DNA of 64,000 bases from Massilia sp. NR 4-1 (GCF_001191005.1 NZ_CP012201.1:682001-746000), one strand, 5' to 3'. Positions 27,722 to 37,226 are shown, counted from the first letter of the stretch. Notes: generated by a model from the sequence alone, not told the origin. Numbers and translations: made by a program.

Positions 27722-28414
27722 GTGATGGTCTGGCCCGGTCTGGACCAGCTGCCCGAGCTGCTGGCCTTGTTGCACGAGGCGGCGCCGGCCCTGGGCCAGG
27801 GCGCGGCCTATACCCTGGCGTTCGCCGTGGCCGCCATGCTGGGCGGCCTGCTGATCGGCTTTCCCGTGGCCGTGCTGCGCATCCTGCCCTGGCGCCTGGC
27901 GCGCTGGCCGGCCGCCGTGTATGTCAGCCTGATGCGCGGCACGCCGCTGCTGGTGCAGATGTTCGTCATCTATTACGGCCTGCCCAGCATCGGCATCGAG
28001 TTCGCGCCGCTGACGGCCGGCGTGCTGGCGCTGAGCCTGAATGCCGGCGCGTATCTGTCGGAAAGCCTGCGCGGCGCCATCCAGAGCATCGCCAAGGGCC
28101 AGTGGGCGGCCAGTTTCAGCCTGGGCCTGGGTTATGGCCAGACCCTGCGCCACGTGGTGCTGCCGCAGGCCTTGCGCGTGGCGGTGCCGTCCATGAGCAA
28201 TACCTTGATCAGCCTGGTCAAGGATACCTCGCTGGTCTCGGTCATCACGGTGACCGAGCTGATGCTCTCGACCAAGGAAGCGATCGCCACCAGCTTCCGC
28301 CCCCTGCCGCTGTATCTGGCGGCGGCCGCCATTTACTGGGCGCTGAGCCTGCTGTTTGAAGCCTTGCAGGGCGTGGCCGAACGGCGTCTGAACCGGGCCC
28401 ACCGCCCGCCCTGA
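27722..28414 (+). CDS. Amino acid ABC transporter permease (cystine type)
   Basis: A 230-residue inner membrane permease with about five membrane segments. The HisM/TcyB signatures are present: AVYVSLMRGTPLLVQMFVIY and the ATPase-docking loop LGYGQTLRHVVLPQALRVAVP. It may start with GTG at 27722, directly after the TAA of the binding protein, or with ATG at 27725. No ATPase gene follows, although such operons normally have one; the next gene is a GGDEF-EAL protein. It must borrow an ATPase. Confidence 0.88.
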   Translation: MMVWPGLDQLPELLALLHEAAPALGQGAAYTLAFAVAAMLGGLLIGFPVAVLRILPWRLARWPAAVYVSLMRGTPLLVQMFVIYYGLPSIGIEFAPLTAGVLALSLNAGAYLSESLRGAIQSIAKGQWAASFSLGLGYGQTLRHVVLPQALRVAVPSMSNTLISLVKDTSLVSVITVTELMLSTKEAIATSFRPLPLYLAAAAIYWALSLLFEALQGVAERRLNRAHRPP

Positions 28415-28485
28415 GCGTGCTCGACATCGCCCCATGCGCATGGTAGTCTAGTCTTGCCGAAAGACCATTGCATGAACGAGGGCTT

Positions 28486-30717
28486 ATGGACGAAGAGCAG
28501 CAAGCAGCGCCGGACGGTCTACGGCCGGCGGCGGCCTATGCGGGGCCGGAGCTGAGCCCGGTGCCGGACCTGGATCCCTACGCCATGCTGGCCGACAGTC
28601 CCGGCCGCTTGCCGCTGGCCGCCACCGAATACGCTGCCAGCGCGGTGCGCCTGCGCGCCGAGCGCGAGCAAGATTATTTCAACGATATCTATCTGCTGGC
28701 GCCGGTCGGCTACTTCGTGCTGGCGCTGGACACCACGGTGCTGCTGATGAATCTGGTGGGCGCCGACCTGCTCGGCATCCCGCGCGCCAATCCCCAGCGC
28801 CTGCGCTTGCGCGGTTTTATCGCCCAGCGCTTCCTGCCCGATTTCGACGCCTTTGTCAGCGCGGCCCTGAACAGCCGCGAGCCGCAGCGCTGCCAAGTGC
28901 AGATGACGCGCGGGCGCGGCGACCGCGGCTTCCCCGTGACGCTGCTGGCCAGCGGCAGCGGCGACGGCCAGAGCTTCCGTGTGGTGCTGGAGCTGGCCGA
29001 AGGCAAGCTGGCGGCGCTGGAGCGCAGCGAGGAACGCTTCCGCCGCATCGTGCACAACGCCGAGGAGGGCATCTGGGAAGTCGACGCCAGCGCGCGCACC
29101 AGCTTCGTCAATCCCAAGATGGCGCAGATGCTGGGCTATACCATCGAGGAAATGCTGGAGCAGCCGCTGCAGCATTTCATGGACGAGGAGGGGCGCACCC
29201 TGTTCGAGCACAATATCGCCAGCCGGCTGCAGGGCGTGGCCGAGCGCCACGATTTCAAATTCCGGCGCAAGAGCGGCGAGGAACTGTGGGCCAGCCTGTC
29301 GACCAATCCCATCTTCGACGGCGACGGCGCCTATCTGGGCGCGCTGGCCCTGGTCACCGACATCACGGCGCAGCGCCAGTCGAGCGAGGAAGTGTGGCGC
29401 CAGGCCAATTTCGACACCCTGACCGGCCTGCCCAACCGACATATGTTCCAGGACCGGCTGGGCCAGGAAATGAAGAAGGCCAAGCGCGACAATATGTTCC
29501 TGGCCCTGCTGTTCATCGACCTCGACCAGTTCAAGGAAGTCAACGACCGCCTCGGCCACGCCATGGGCGACCGCCTGCTGGCCGAGGCGGCCGCGCGCAT
29601 CGCCGCCTGTGTGCGCGCCTCCGACACGCTGGCGCGCCTGGGCGGCGACGAATTCGTCGTGATCCTGCCCGGCCTGGAGCACGCGGCCAGCGTGGAGCGC
29701 GTGGCGCAGAACATCATCAGCGCCTTGAACCAGCCCTTCCAGTTGGCGCGCGAGCAGGGCCGGGTCTCGGCCAGCGTCGGCATCGCGCTGTTCCCGAGCG
29801 ACGCCGCCGAGCCGGCCGACCTGCTGAGCCATGCCGACCAAGCCATGTATGCGGCCAAGTCGGGCGGGCGCAACCGCTACTGCTATTTCACCGCCGATAT
29901 GCAGGCCGCGGCCCAGCAGCGCCTGCGCCTGTCGGGCGATTTGCGGCGCGCGCTCGACGCCGGCGAATTCCAGCTGTATTACCAGCCCATCGTCAATCTG
30001 CGCAGCGGCCGCATCGAGCGCGCCGAGGCGCTGCTGCGCTGGCATCATCCGCAGCGCGGCATGCTGAATCCGCCCGAATTCATCGGCAATGCCGAGGCGA
30101 GCGGGCTGATCGTGGATATCGGCGACTGGGTCTTCCGCCAGGCGGCCGACCAGGCCCAGGCCTGGCAGCGCGAGCTGGGTTGGCCGCTGCAGATCAGCGT
30201 CAACCAGTCGCCCGTGCAATTCCGCGGCGACCCCGCCTTCTGCCAGGGCTGGCTCGACTATGTCAACCAGTTGCAGCTGGCGCCGCGCAGCATCGTCATC
30301 GAAATCACGGAAAGCATCCTGACCGAAGCGGCCGGCGCCGTGCTCGACCGGCTGCGCCAGTTCCGCGCCATGGGCCTGCAGGTCGCGCTCGATGACTTCG
30401 GCACCGGCCATGGCTCGCTGGCCCACCTCAAGCAGTTCGAACTGGACTATCTGAAAATCGACCGCAGCTTCGTGCAGGGCTTGAGCGGCGATAGCGGCGG
30501 CCTGGCCTTATGCGAAGCCATCATCGTCATGGCCCACAAGCTGGGCCTGCAGGTGGTGGCCGAAGGGGTGGAAAGTGAAGTCCAGCTGGCCCTGCTGCAA
30601 GCGGCCGGCTGCGACTATGCCCAAGGCTTCGTCTACGCCCACGCCATGCCGCCCGCCGAGCTGGCGGCGATGATCCGGCGCGAAGCGGCCAACGACGGCG
30701 CCAGCCGGGCCGTTTGA
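28486..30717 (+). CDS. PAS-PAS-GGDEF-EAL c-di-GMP turnover protein
   Basis: A 743-residue soluble protein. I prefer ATG 28486 (GAGGG just upstream) over an in-frame TTG at 28468. A first PAS-like domain (about 60-175) is followed by a second PAS (about 178-300, RIVHNAEEGIWEVDASARTS). GGDEF is intact at 386-390 with the inhibitory RxxD site (RASD) five residues upstream. EAL is intact at 514-516 with DDFGTG and LKIDRSFV. Both synthesis and hydrolysis of c-di-GMP are possible. No membrane segments are seen. It lies just outside the flagellar locus and could influence motility. Confidence 0.92.
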   Translation: MDEEQQAAPDGLRPAAAYAGPELSPVPDLDPYAMLADSPGRLPLAATEYAASAVRLRAEREQDYFNDIYLLAPVGYFVLALDTTVLLMNLVGADLLGIPRANPQRLRLRGFIAQRFLPDFDAFVSAALNSREPQRCQVQMTRGRGDRGFPVTLLASGSGDGQSFRVVLELAEGKLAALERSEERFRRIVHNAEEGIWEVDASARTSFVNPKMAQMLGYTIEEMLEQPLQHFMDEEGRTLFEHNIASRLQGVAERHDFKFRRKSGEELWASLSTNPIFDGDGAYLGALALVTDITAQRQSSEEVWRQANFDTLTGLPNRHMFQDRLGQEMKKAKRDNMFLALLFIDLDQFKEVNDRLGHAMGDRLLAEAAARIAACVRASDTLARLGGDEFVVILPGLEHAASVERVAQNIISALNQPFQLAREQGRVSASVGIALFPSDAAEPADLLSHADQAMYAAKSGGRNRYCYFTADMQAAAQQRLRLSGDLRRALDAGEFQLYYQPIVNLRSGRIERAEALLRWHHPQRGMLNPPEFIGNAEASGLIVDIGDWVFRQAADQAQAWQRELGWPLQISVNQSPVQFRGDPAFCQGWLDYVNQLQLAPRSIVIEITESILTEAAGAVLDRLRQFRAMGLQVALDDFGTGHGSLAHLKQFELDYLKIDRSFVQGLSGDSGGLALCEAIIVMAHKLGLQVVAEGVESEVQLALLQAAGCDYAQGFVYAHAMPPAELAAMIRREAANDGASRAV

Positions 30718-30727
30718 TCGCGCGCAA

Positions 30728-30770
30728 AGCCCATGTCCCCCTGGCGCCGGGCGCCAGGGGGACATGGGCT
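30728..30770. terminator. Perfect 20-bp-arm hairpin between the GGDEF-EAL gene and the flagellar locus
   Basis: Arms 30728-30747 (begins AGCCCATG) and 30751-30770 (ends CATGGGCT) are exact inverted complements around the loop CGG. It lies in a 73-bp convergent junction and probably ends transcription from both sides, although no T run follows on either strand. The GTCCCCC-TGG core is shared with the hairpin at 12475-12521. Confidence 0.7.
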
Positions 30771-30790
30771 GCGCTGGATCAAAGGGGCTA

Positions 30791-31831
30791 TTAGGCGCTC
30801 AGGCGCAGCAGGGAGACCACGCGGTCGCGGCTGATGCCGACCAGGGCGGAATTCAGGGCCAGCAGATTGCTGTAACTGGGTTCCTTGGCGACGTCGGCGA
30901 AGCGCAGCGCGGCTTCGTCGATGCCGGCGACGTCGATTTCGGCCATGGCGGCGGCGGCGCGGTGGCTCGCTTCGTACAGCGCGGTATTGACCTTGGCCAG
31001 CGCCGCTTCGACGTGGGACAGGGCCTGCATGACCTGCTGCAGGGTGCGGCGGATGGATTCGACGTCGGAGGCGCCCCAGCCTTCGGGCGTGATGATGGGC
31101 GCTTCTTCTTCGGTCTTGATGCGGTTCAGCTGGCCGGCCGGGAAGCGGATGCCGCCGCCCTGCACGGAAAAGCCCTCGCGGATGGCGGGGAACAGGGCTT
31201 CCTCGGCCACGAAGATCAACTCGCCGGCATCGTTGACCGACACGCTCATGCCGGCCGGTGCCAGCGTCTGGTTGAAGCGGGCCACGATTTCGCCATCGCT
31301 CAGGCCCGGGGTCAGGGTCAGGGAGCGCAGGTTCTGCGCGCTGCCGTTGAGCGAAATGGCCAGGGTTTCGCGCGCGCCGCTGCGCAGATTGGCCATGCTC
31401 ATGCCGCGCACGGTGAAGCGCTGCACGGCCGGCTCGCTGCTGCTGAATTCAAGCTGGGGATCGAGCGTGCCGCCGGCCGCTTCGCTGCGGTTGCGCCAGG
31501 TGTCGTTGAATTGGCGCAGGCGCGCTTCGACCTGGCCGTCACGCTGCTGGCGGCTGGCCAGGCGGCCGGCCAGTTCGGTTTTCAGGGCGCGCAGCTGGGC
31601 GGCGCTTTGTTCCAGGAAATCCACGGCTTGCTGGGCTCCGGAGATGTCGTTTTGCAACGGTTGATCCAGGTTGCTGAGGCCGCGGCGCAGAGGGGCGGCA
31701 TTGCCGCTGCCCGTGACGGGCGCGGCGGCGGTATCGGCCGCGGTCTTCAGCCCGGCGGCGTCGACCTGGCTGGTGGAACCGCTCTGGCCGGCGGCGATTC
31801 CATTGGGGCTGGAGCGCTGGACGATTTGCAT
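30791..31831 (-). CDS. Flagellin/hook-associated-like protein of the lateral-type locus
   Basis: A 346-residue protein directly downstream of flgL (9 bp), last in the hook operon. It starts with a disordered Ala/Gly-rich segment, then a helix (LQNDISGAQQAVDFLEQSAAQLRAL, about 58-90). A central part (about 150-215) resembles the Flagellin_IN motif (LAISLNGSAQ, ARFNQTLAPAGMSVSVNDAG, ELIFVA). The C terminus (NSALVGISRDRVVSLLRLSA) has the heptad pattern of flagellin and FlgL tails. I therefore infer an axial structural or junction protein, but no named family could be assigned. Confidence 0.6.
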   Translation of the reverse strand: MQIVQRSSPNGIAAGQSGSTSQVDAAGLKTAADTAAAPVTGSGNAAPLRRGLSNLDQPLQNDISGAQQAVDFLEQSAAQLRALKTELAGRLASRQQRDGQVEARLRQFNDTWRNRSEAAGGTLDPQLEFSSSEPAVQRFTVRGMSMANLRSGARETLAISLNGSAQNLRSLTLTPGLSDGEIVARFNQTLAPAGMSVSVNDAGELIFVAEEALFPAIREGFSVQGGGIRFPAGQLNRIKTEEEAPIITPEGWGASDVESIRRTLQQVMQALSHVEAALAKVNTALYEASHRAAAAMAEIDVAGIDEAALRFADVAKEPSYSNLLALNSALVGISRDRVVSLLRLSA

Positions 31832-31840
31832 GATGGTCGT

Positions 31841-32752
31841 TTACAGAAGCTTGAAGAGGGACAGGTCGCTGATCTTGGTATAGGCCTTGTAAGTAGCCTG
31901 CAAGGCAATATTGTAACCGTTCAGATCAGTGGCGGCGACAGCGTAGTCCAGCTGGCTCAGATCGTTGAGCGCACTCTGGTTCGACAGGCTGACGTTGGCG
32001 TGGTTATTGCCCAACGTCGTGATCACATTCTGCGCGCCGCCGAATTCGGCGATGCGGCCGGCCACCAGGCCGATGGCATCGTCGATCGCATTCAGATTGG
32101 CCGTCAGCGCGGCGCGCGTGGCGGCATTGGTGGGCGAGGCGGTGGGCGCGGCCAACGCGGCGGCGGCCAGGTCCATTTTGTTCAGCAGCACTTCCACGCC
32201 GCTGACATCGACGTTCGCGGCCTGGACGATGCCACTACCGACCACCACGTCTTGCTTGGCGGTATTGCCCGCGTAGCTGAAACGCGTGCCGCTGCCGACC
32301 ACGCCGGTATCGGTCAGCGGGGCGGTGGCGGTCAGGGTGCCGGAGAAGATGTATTTGCCTTCCTGGTCGCGCGTATTGCCATTGTAGTAAATACTATCGA
32401 GCAGGGAACGCAGCGGGGTGGCGATGGCATTCAGGTCGGCCGGGGTGTTGTGGGTGTCGAGCGCCAGCACCATCAGGTCGCGCGCCTCGTTGAGGTCGTT
32501 GACCATGCCCTGCATATAGGTTTCATTGTGCGCCAGGCGGATTTTGACGGCGGCGATATTGTCGCGGTATTGGTTGACAATGGATTCTTCGCGCAGCAGG
32601 CGCGAGATGCGCACATTGGCGATCGGGTCGTCCGACGGCACCAGCAGCTTGCTGCCGCTGGCCATTTTTTCCGTCAGCTTGGACAGGGCTTCCTGGTTCA
32701 AGCCCAGGGAGCGGTTCATACTGGCCTGAAATTGGCTGCTGGCGATACGCAT
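31841..32752 (-). CDS. flgL: Flagellar hook-filament junction protein FlgL (HAP3)
   Basis: A 303-residue flagellin-fold junction protein. The N terminus (MRIASSQFQASMNRSLGLNQEALSKL) and DDPIANVRISRLLREE match the family, and the C terminus (LSLFKLL) ends in the usual amphipathic helix. It links filament to hook together with FlgK, whose gene ends 9 bp before this one. It is exported by the flagellar secretion system rather than by a signal peptide. Confidence 0.93.
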   Translation of the reverse strand: MRIASSQFQASMNRSLGLNQEALSKLTEKMASGSKLLVPSDDPIANVRISRLLREESIVNQYRDNIAAVKIRLAHNETYMQGMVNDLNEARDLMVLALDTHNTPADLNAIATPLRSLLDSIYYNGNTRDQEGKYIFSGTLTATAPLTDTGVVGSGTRFSYAGNTAKQDVVVGSGIVQAANVDVSGVEVLLNKMDLAAAALAAPTASPTNAATRAALTANLNAIDDAIGLVAGRIAEFGGAQNVITTLGNNHANVSLSNQSALNDLSQLDYAVAATDLNGYNIALQATYKAYTKISDLSLFKLL

Positions 32753-32761
32753 GATAAATCC

Positions 32762-34144
32762 TTAATTGAACATGGCGAGGGTGGAATCGAACAGGCTGTT
32801 GGCCACGGCAATGGCTTTCATATTCGCCTGATACATTTTCTGGAACTCGACCAGGTTGATCGCTTCCTCGTCCTCATTGACGCCGCTGGTGGACGCCCAG
32901 TCCTCCTCGGCCTGCTCGCGGATGGTGGAGGCGTTCTTGAGCAGCGACTGATTCTGCTTGCTGTCGATGCCGAGCTTGCCGACCAGCTGGGTGTCGGCGT
33001 CGCCGATCTGCACATTGCCGATCGAAGTCAGGTTGACGGCACTGTTTTTGATGGCGATCAGTTTTTGCAGATTGCCGCTGTCGCCGGGCGCGCCGGTGGC
33101 GGAGAAGGCCAGGTCGTCGCCTTTGAAATTGCTGGCCACGTTCAGCAGGCCGCCGGTGCCGGAGGCGTTATATACAAACAGCGGGGTGCCAGCCGTCGGC
33201 GGGACATGGGCATTCTGGCCGAGGGCTTGCTGGGCATTGACTTTGTTGCTCAGGTCTTCAGCCAGCTGCATGATGGAGGTTTGCAGCGGGGCCAGCATAT
33301 TCTTCTCGAAATCGGCCAAGCCGCCCATGGAGCCGCCAATGCGGGTGGCGTCCAGGCCGAAGATGGTCCCGGCAAAGTCCAGGCGCAGCTCGGCCGTGGT
33401 GGCCGGCGGGACGGTAACCAGCTGCAGCTGGGAGGCCAGCTTGCCGGCCACCAGCGGCTGGCCGCTTTTGAGCGACACGGTGCTGCTGCCGTCGGGCTGC
33501 TGCAGCACTTCGATCGCCATCATTTTGGACAGATCGTCGATGGCCAGATCGCGCTCGTCGACCAGGGCTGAAGTATTGGTGCCCAGGGAACCTGCCAGCG
33601 CGATACGGTCATTCAGGTCGGCGATATTGGCGATCAGGGTATTGGCCTGAGGCAGCATCGATTCGCGCTGCTGCTGCACCGACAGCTGCTGATTGCGCGT
33701 CACCGAATAAATACTGTTGATGGCCTGGGCCATGGCGCCGGCGGCCGTCACCACCTGGCCGCGCAGCGGCGTGGAGACGGGGTCGACGCCGGCCGCGTTC
33801 AGGGCTTGGAAGAATTGGTCGATGCCATTGCTGATGCTGGTCTTGTCTTCGCCCATGATTTTTTCCAGCTGGTTCAGATAAGGCTGGCTCTGGGTGCGCA
33901 TGCCCAATTCGGAATTGGCGCGCCACAGTTGCTGGCTCTTATAGGAATCGCTGAAACGCAGCAGGGAGCTGACCTGGACGCCCAGGCCGGGGCCGTTCAT
34001 GCCCTGGGAGGGGCCCAGCGCCGTCAGCAGCACACCCTGGCGGGTATAGCCGCGGGTTTTCATATTGGCCGTGTTCTGGCTGGTGGCGTTGATCGCGGCC
34101 TGGGCGGCGAGGGCGCCGCTAAGTGCATTCCTGATGGCGGTCAT
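32762..34144 (-). CDS. flgK: Flagellar hook-associated protein FlgK (HAP1)
   Basis: A 460-residue hook-filament junction protein, somewhat shorter than Salmonella FlgK (553), as expected for a reduced outer domain. The N-terminal rod/hook signature is ALSGALAAQAAINATSQNTANMKTRGYTRQ and the C terminus has GVNEDEEAINLVEFQKMYQANMKAIAVAN. It lies between flgJ (94 bp upstream, where a promoter may sit) and flgL. An ERTVT-region AAAGAACC is the likely ribosome site. Confidence 0.94.
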   Translation of the reverse strand: MTAIRNALSGALAAQAAINATSQNTANMKTRGYTRQGVLLTALGPSQGMNGPGLGVQVSSLLRFSDSYKSQQLWRANSELGMRTQSQPYLNQLEKIMGEDKTSISNGIDQFFQALNAAGVDPVSTPLRGQVVTAAGAMAQAINSIYSVTRNQQLSVQQQRESMLPQANTLIANIADLNDRIALAGSLGTNTSALVDERDLAIDDLSKMMAIEVLQQPDGSSTVSLKSGQPLVAGKLASQLQLVTVPPATTAELRLDFAGTIFGLDATRIGGSMGGLADFEKNMLAPLQTSIMQLAEDLSNKVNAQQALGQNAHVPPTAGTPLFVYNASGTGGLLNVASNFKGDDLAFSATGAPGDSGNLQKLIAIKNSAVNLTSIGNVQIGDADTQLVGKLGIDSKQNQSLLKNASTIREQAEEDWASTSGVNEDEEAINLVEFQKMYQANMKAIAVANSLFDSTLAMFN

Positions 34145-34238
34145 TGTGACGGTTCTTTCCTGGAGTGGGGCGAGGGACCGGCGCCAGGAGGGCGCCAGGA
34201 TCCGTTACTAAACTAAGGCGACCGCTTACGGAATTGTA

Positions 34239-34637
34239 TTAAGCGGCGGCGGGAGGTTTTTTCTCAGTGGCAATGTTGCCGGGATGCGGGGCCGGCGCGG
34301 GCGCGGCCGGCAGCAGCTGGCGCAGGATGGCGTCGGCCACGCCGAAGGCATGGCGGTTGGCCAGGCTGTCGGCCACCAGGTTGTCGGCCATGTCCAGCAT
34401 GTCCTGGTTCACCTCGTCCTTGAAGATACTGTCCTCGCCGGCCATTTCGCGCGTCGAATTGCGCATCTGGTGCAACAGGTGGCTGATGAAGAAGCTTTCG
34501 AACTTGGTGGCGGCCTCGGTGGCCTTGGCGCGGTAGGCCGGGTCGACGCCGTCCTGCGCCGGCTGGGCGGCGGCGATGCGCTCCTGTTCCTCGGCGGCCA
34601 GGGCGGGATGGTGCAGGGGGGAAATGCGGTTGTCCAT
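34239..34637 (-). CDS. flgJ: FlgJ rod-binding/scaffold domain only
   Basis: A 132-residue protein equal to the N-terminal half of FlgJ, with AAYRAKATEAATKFESFFISHL-like rod-cap features and the end LANRHAFGVADAILRQLL. It lacks the peptidoglycan-cleaving half, which is encoded separately at 41513-42301. The start ATG at 34637 shares one base with the flgI stop, so translation is coupled. It acts as a scaffold for rod assembly in the periplasm. Confidence 0.88.
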   Translation of the reverse strand: MDNRISPLHHPALAAEEQERIAAAQPAQDGVDPAYRAKATEAATKFESFFISHLLHQMRNSTREMAGEDSIFKDEVNQDMLDMADNLVADSLANRHAFGVADAILRQLLPAAPAPAPHPGNIATEKKPPAAA

Positions 34638-35749
34638 CAGATCACCACCAGTTCGCCTTCGATGGCGCCAGCCTGGTCCAGCGCTTGCAGGATCGCCATG
34701 ATATCGTCGGGCGAGGCCCCCAGGCTGTTGACCACATCGATGATCGATTGCAGCTTGGCGCCGGCCGGCCATTTGAACATCTGGCCCGAACCCTGGTCGA
34801 CGCTGACGTTCGATTGCGGCGTGACCGTGGTCTGGCCCTGGGCGAAGGCGTTCGGCTGGCTCACTTTCGAGCTTTCCGAGATCACCACCTTGAGCGAGCC
34901 GTGGGTGACGGCGGCGGCGCGCACGCGCAGGCCGTCGGCGATGACAACGGTGCCGGTGCGCGAGTTGAACACCACTTTCGGGTTTTCATTGCCGACATCG
35001 ATGGCCAGGCCTTCCAGCTTGGCGACGAAGGCCACGCGCTGGGTCGGATTCTCAGGAGCGATGACATCGATGCTGGTGGCGTCGCTGGTGCTGGCGATCT
35101 GGCCGAAGCGGCGGTTGATGGTTTCCACGATATTGGTGGCGGTCTGGAAGTGCGGATGGCGCAGCGACAGGCGCACCGTCGGCTTGCTGGAAAAATCGGT
35201 GGCGATTTCGCGTTCGATCACGGCGCCGTTGGGAATGCGGCCCGAGGTCGGGGTATTCACGGTGACGGAGGAGCCGCTCTTGCCGGCCGCGTTCAGGCCG
35301 CCGACCACCACATTGCCCTGGGCCAGGGCATACACCTCGTTGTCGGCCGCGCGCAGCGGGGTCAGGAGCAGGGCGCCGCCGCGCAGGCTCTTGGCGTCGC
35401 CCAGCGAGGAGACGGTGACGTCGATCGGCTGGCCGCGCCGGTAGCCGGGCGGGAAGACGGCGCTGACCATGACGGTGGCGACGTTCTTGCTTTTCGCGTC
35501 CGAGCCGTCCGGCATCTTGACGCCGAACTGCTTGAGCATATTCACCACCGACTGGCTGGCGAACTTGACCTGGGTCGAGTCGCCGCTGCCGTTCAAGCCC
35601 ACCACCAGGCCATAGCCCACCAGCGGGTTTTCGCGCACGCCCTCGATACTGACGAGGTTGCGCAGGGTTTGGGCCGCCGAGGCCGGCTGGCCGACCGCCA
35701 GCAGGACGGCGCCGGCGCACAGGGCAGGGAGGATCCAGCGGAGTTTCAT
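34637..35749 (-). CDS. flgI: Flagellar P-ring protein FlgI
   Basis: A 370-residue periplasmic P-ring subunit. A signal peptide covers about residues 1-25 (GQPASA before AQ). Hallmarks are [62 protein letters not shown] (read in parts) and the ending [25 protein letters not shown]. It starts 9 bp after flgH ends. Length is normal. Confidence 0.96.
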   Translation of the reverse strand: MKLRWILPALCAGAVLLAVGQPASAAQTLRNLVSIEGVRENPLVGYGLVVGLNGSGDSTQVKFASQSVVNMLKQFGVKMPDGSDAKSKNVATVMVSAVFPPGYRRGQPIDVTVSSLGDAKSLRGGALLLTPLRAADNEVYALAQGNVVVGGLNAAGKSGSSVTVNTPTSGRIPNGAVIEREIATDFSSKPTVRLSLRHPHFQTATNIVETINRRFGQIASTSDATSIDVIAPENPTQRVAFVAKLEGLAIDVGNENPKVVFNSRTGTVVIADGLRVRAAAVTHGSLKVVISESSKVSQPNAFAQGQTTVTPQSNVSVDQGSGQMFKWPAGAKLQSIIDVVNSLGASPDDIMAILQALDQAGAIEGELVVI

Positions 35750-35758
35750 GTGTTCACC

Positions 35759-36415
35759 TTAGAAGGGCATCCAGGGGCCGACGAAGAAGCGGGTCAGCCA
35801 GCCCGGCTGTTGCACATCGGCCAGGGTGCCGTTGGCCGAATAGGCGATGCGCGCATTGGCGATGCGCAGCGAGGACACCTGGTTGTTGGCGTCGATGTCG
35901 GCGGCGCGCAGATAGCCGCGCAGGCGCAGGAATTCCTCGCCCTGGTTCAGCGTCAGGTTCTTTTCGCCGGCCACGCGCAGCAGGCCGTTCGGCAGCACTT
36001 CCTGCACGATGACGGTGATGGCGCCGTTCAGCGTGTTTTGCTGGGTGCTGGAGGAGTCGCCTGCAAAGCCGTTCTTGCCGGACAGGTCGACGCCGGCCTT
36101 GGGGAAGGTCTTGCCGAGCAGGCCGGGCGCGGCGATGGCGGTGCTGGAGTCCTTGCTCAGCTTGGTACCCGCGCTCTTCGAGGCCTGGGTGGTTTCCTGC
36201 AGCAGCACGGTGACCAGGTCGCCGACGCGGAAGGCGCGGCTGTCCGAGGTCAGCGAGACGCCGCCCTCGGGATCGAAGACGCCGCCCGAGGTGCCGCGCG
36301 ACGGCGCCACGCGGGCCACCGGCGGCGGCTCGTCGAAGGGCGCCGGCCGCACGGGCGGCTGGGCGCAGCCGGCCAGCAGCAGCGCCAGGACCAGCGTGCT
36401 CAGGACGGCTTTCAT
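35759..36415 (-). CDS. flgH: Flagellar L-ring lipoprotein FlgH
   Basis: A 218-residue outer-membrane lipoprotein forming the L ring. The lipobox LLAGC puts the lipidated residue at Cys17. Family stretches are FRVGDLVTVLLQETTQAS, GAITVIVQEVLPNGLLRVAGE and LRLRGYLRAADIDANNQVSS. Its ATG overlaps the flgG stop by one base. The C terminus WLTRFFVGPWMPF is a family variant of the usual ending. Confidence 0.95.
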   Translation of the reverse strand: MKAVLSTLVLALLLAGCAQPPVRPAPFDEPPPVARVAPSRGTSGGVFDPEGGVSLTSDSRAFRVGDLVTVLLQETTQASKSAGTKLSKDSSTAIAAPGLLGKTFPKAGVDLSGKNGFAGDSSSTQQNTLNGAITVIVQEVLPNGLLRVAGEKNLTLNQGEEFLRLRGYLRAADIDANNQVSSLRIANARIAYSANGTLADVQQPGWLTRFFVGPWMPF

Positions 36416-37206
36416 TATCTTGCCGCCTGTGCCAGGTATTGCAGCATATTGTCGGCCGCCGACAACACCTTGGTATTCATCTCATAGGTGCGCTGGGCCG
36501 CGATCATGTCGACCATCTCTTCCACCACCTGGACGTTGGAACCTTCCAGCGAACCTTGCTTGAGCTTGCCGAACTGGGCGTCGCCGGGACGGCCTTCGGT
36601 CGGCGCGCCGCTGGACGCGGTTTCCTGGAACAGGTTCTCGCCCAGGGCCAGCAGGCCGGTCGGGTTGATGAAGCTGGTCAGGGTCAATTGGCCCAGTTCG
36701 GTCGGCGCAGTATTGCCGGGCAGGGTGGCCGAGACGGTGCCGTTTTCGCCGATCGTGATGCGGGTCGCATTGTTCGGGATGGTGATCTGCGGCACGATGG
36801 GCAAGCCCTGGGCCGTGGTCAGGATGCCGTTGCTGTCCATCTGCAACTGGCCGGCGCGCGTGAACGCGGCCTCGCCGTTCGGGCGGCGCACCTGCAGGAA
36901 GCCGTTGCCGGTGATGGCGACGTCGAAGGTGTTGTTGGTGGTTTGCAGATTGCCGTTGGTGAAGACTTTCTGCGTGCCCACCAGGTGGGTGCCGTTGCCC
37001 AGCTGCACGCCGGACGGGCTCAAGGTATTGTTGTCGGCGCGCTGAGCGCCCGGCTGCGCTTCGATCGAGTAGAACAGGTCTTCGAACACGGCGCGGTCGC
37101 GCTTGTAGCCCACGGTGTTGGCATTGGCCAGGTTGTTGGCGATGGTCTGCAGTTTCGCGTCTTGCGCCTGTACGCCGGTTTTGGCGATCCACATTGCTGG
37201 ATTCAT
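36415..37206 (-). CDS. flgG: Flagellar distal rod protein FlgG
   Basis: A 263-residue rod protein of normal length. The N terminus (MNPAMWIAKTGVQAQDAKLQTIANNLANANTVGY, read in parts) has the ANNLANxxTxGYK signature, then KRDRAVFEDLFY. The C terminus NVQVVEEMVDMIAAQRTYEMNTKVLSAADNM is typical. It lies 20 bp after flgF, with GGAGAAAC as ribosome site. Confidence 0.96.
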   Translation of the reverse strand: MNPAMWIAKTGVQAQDAKLQTIANNLANANTVGYKRDRAVFEDLFYSIEAQPGAQRADNNTLSPSGVQLGNGTHLVGTQKVFTNGNLQTTNNTFDVAITGNGFLQVRRPNGEAAFTRAGQLQMDSNGILTTAQGLPIVPQITIPNNATRITIGENGTVSATLPGNTAPTELGQLTLTSFINPTGLLALGENLFQETASSGAPTEGRPGDAQFGKLKQGSLEGSNVQVVEEMVDMIAAQRTYEMNTKVLSAADNMLQYLAQAAR

Positions 37207-37226
37207 CAGTTTCTCCTTGTCGGGGC

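Noticed and set aside
30764..33571. A 935-codon plus-strand frame opposite flgK, flgL and the flagellin-like gene
   Set aside because: Gly/Gln/Val-rich antisense translation without domains; the minus-strand flagellar genes explain the DNA.
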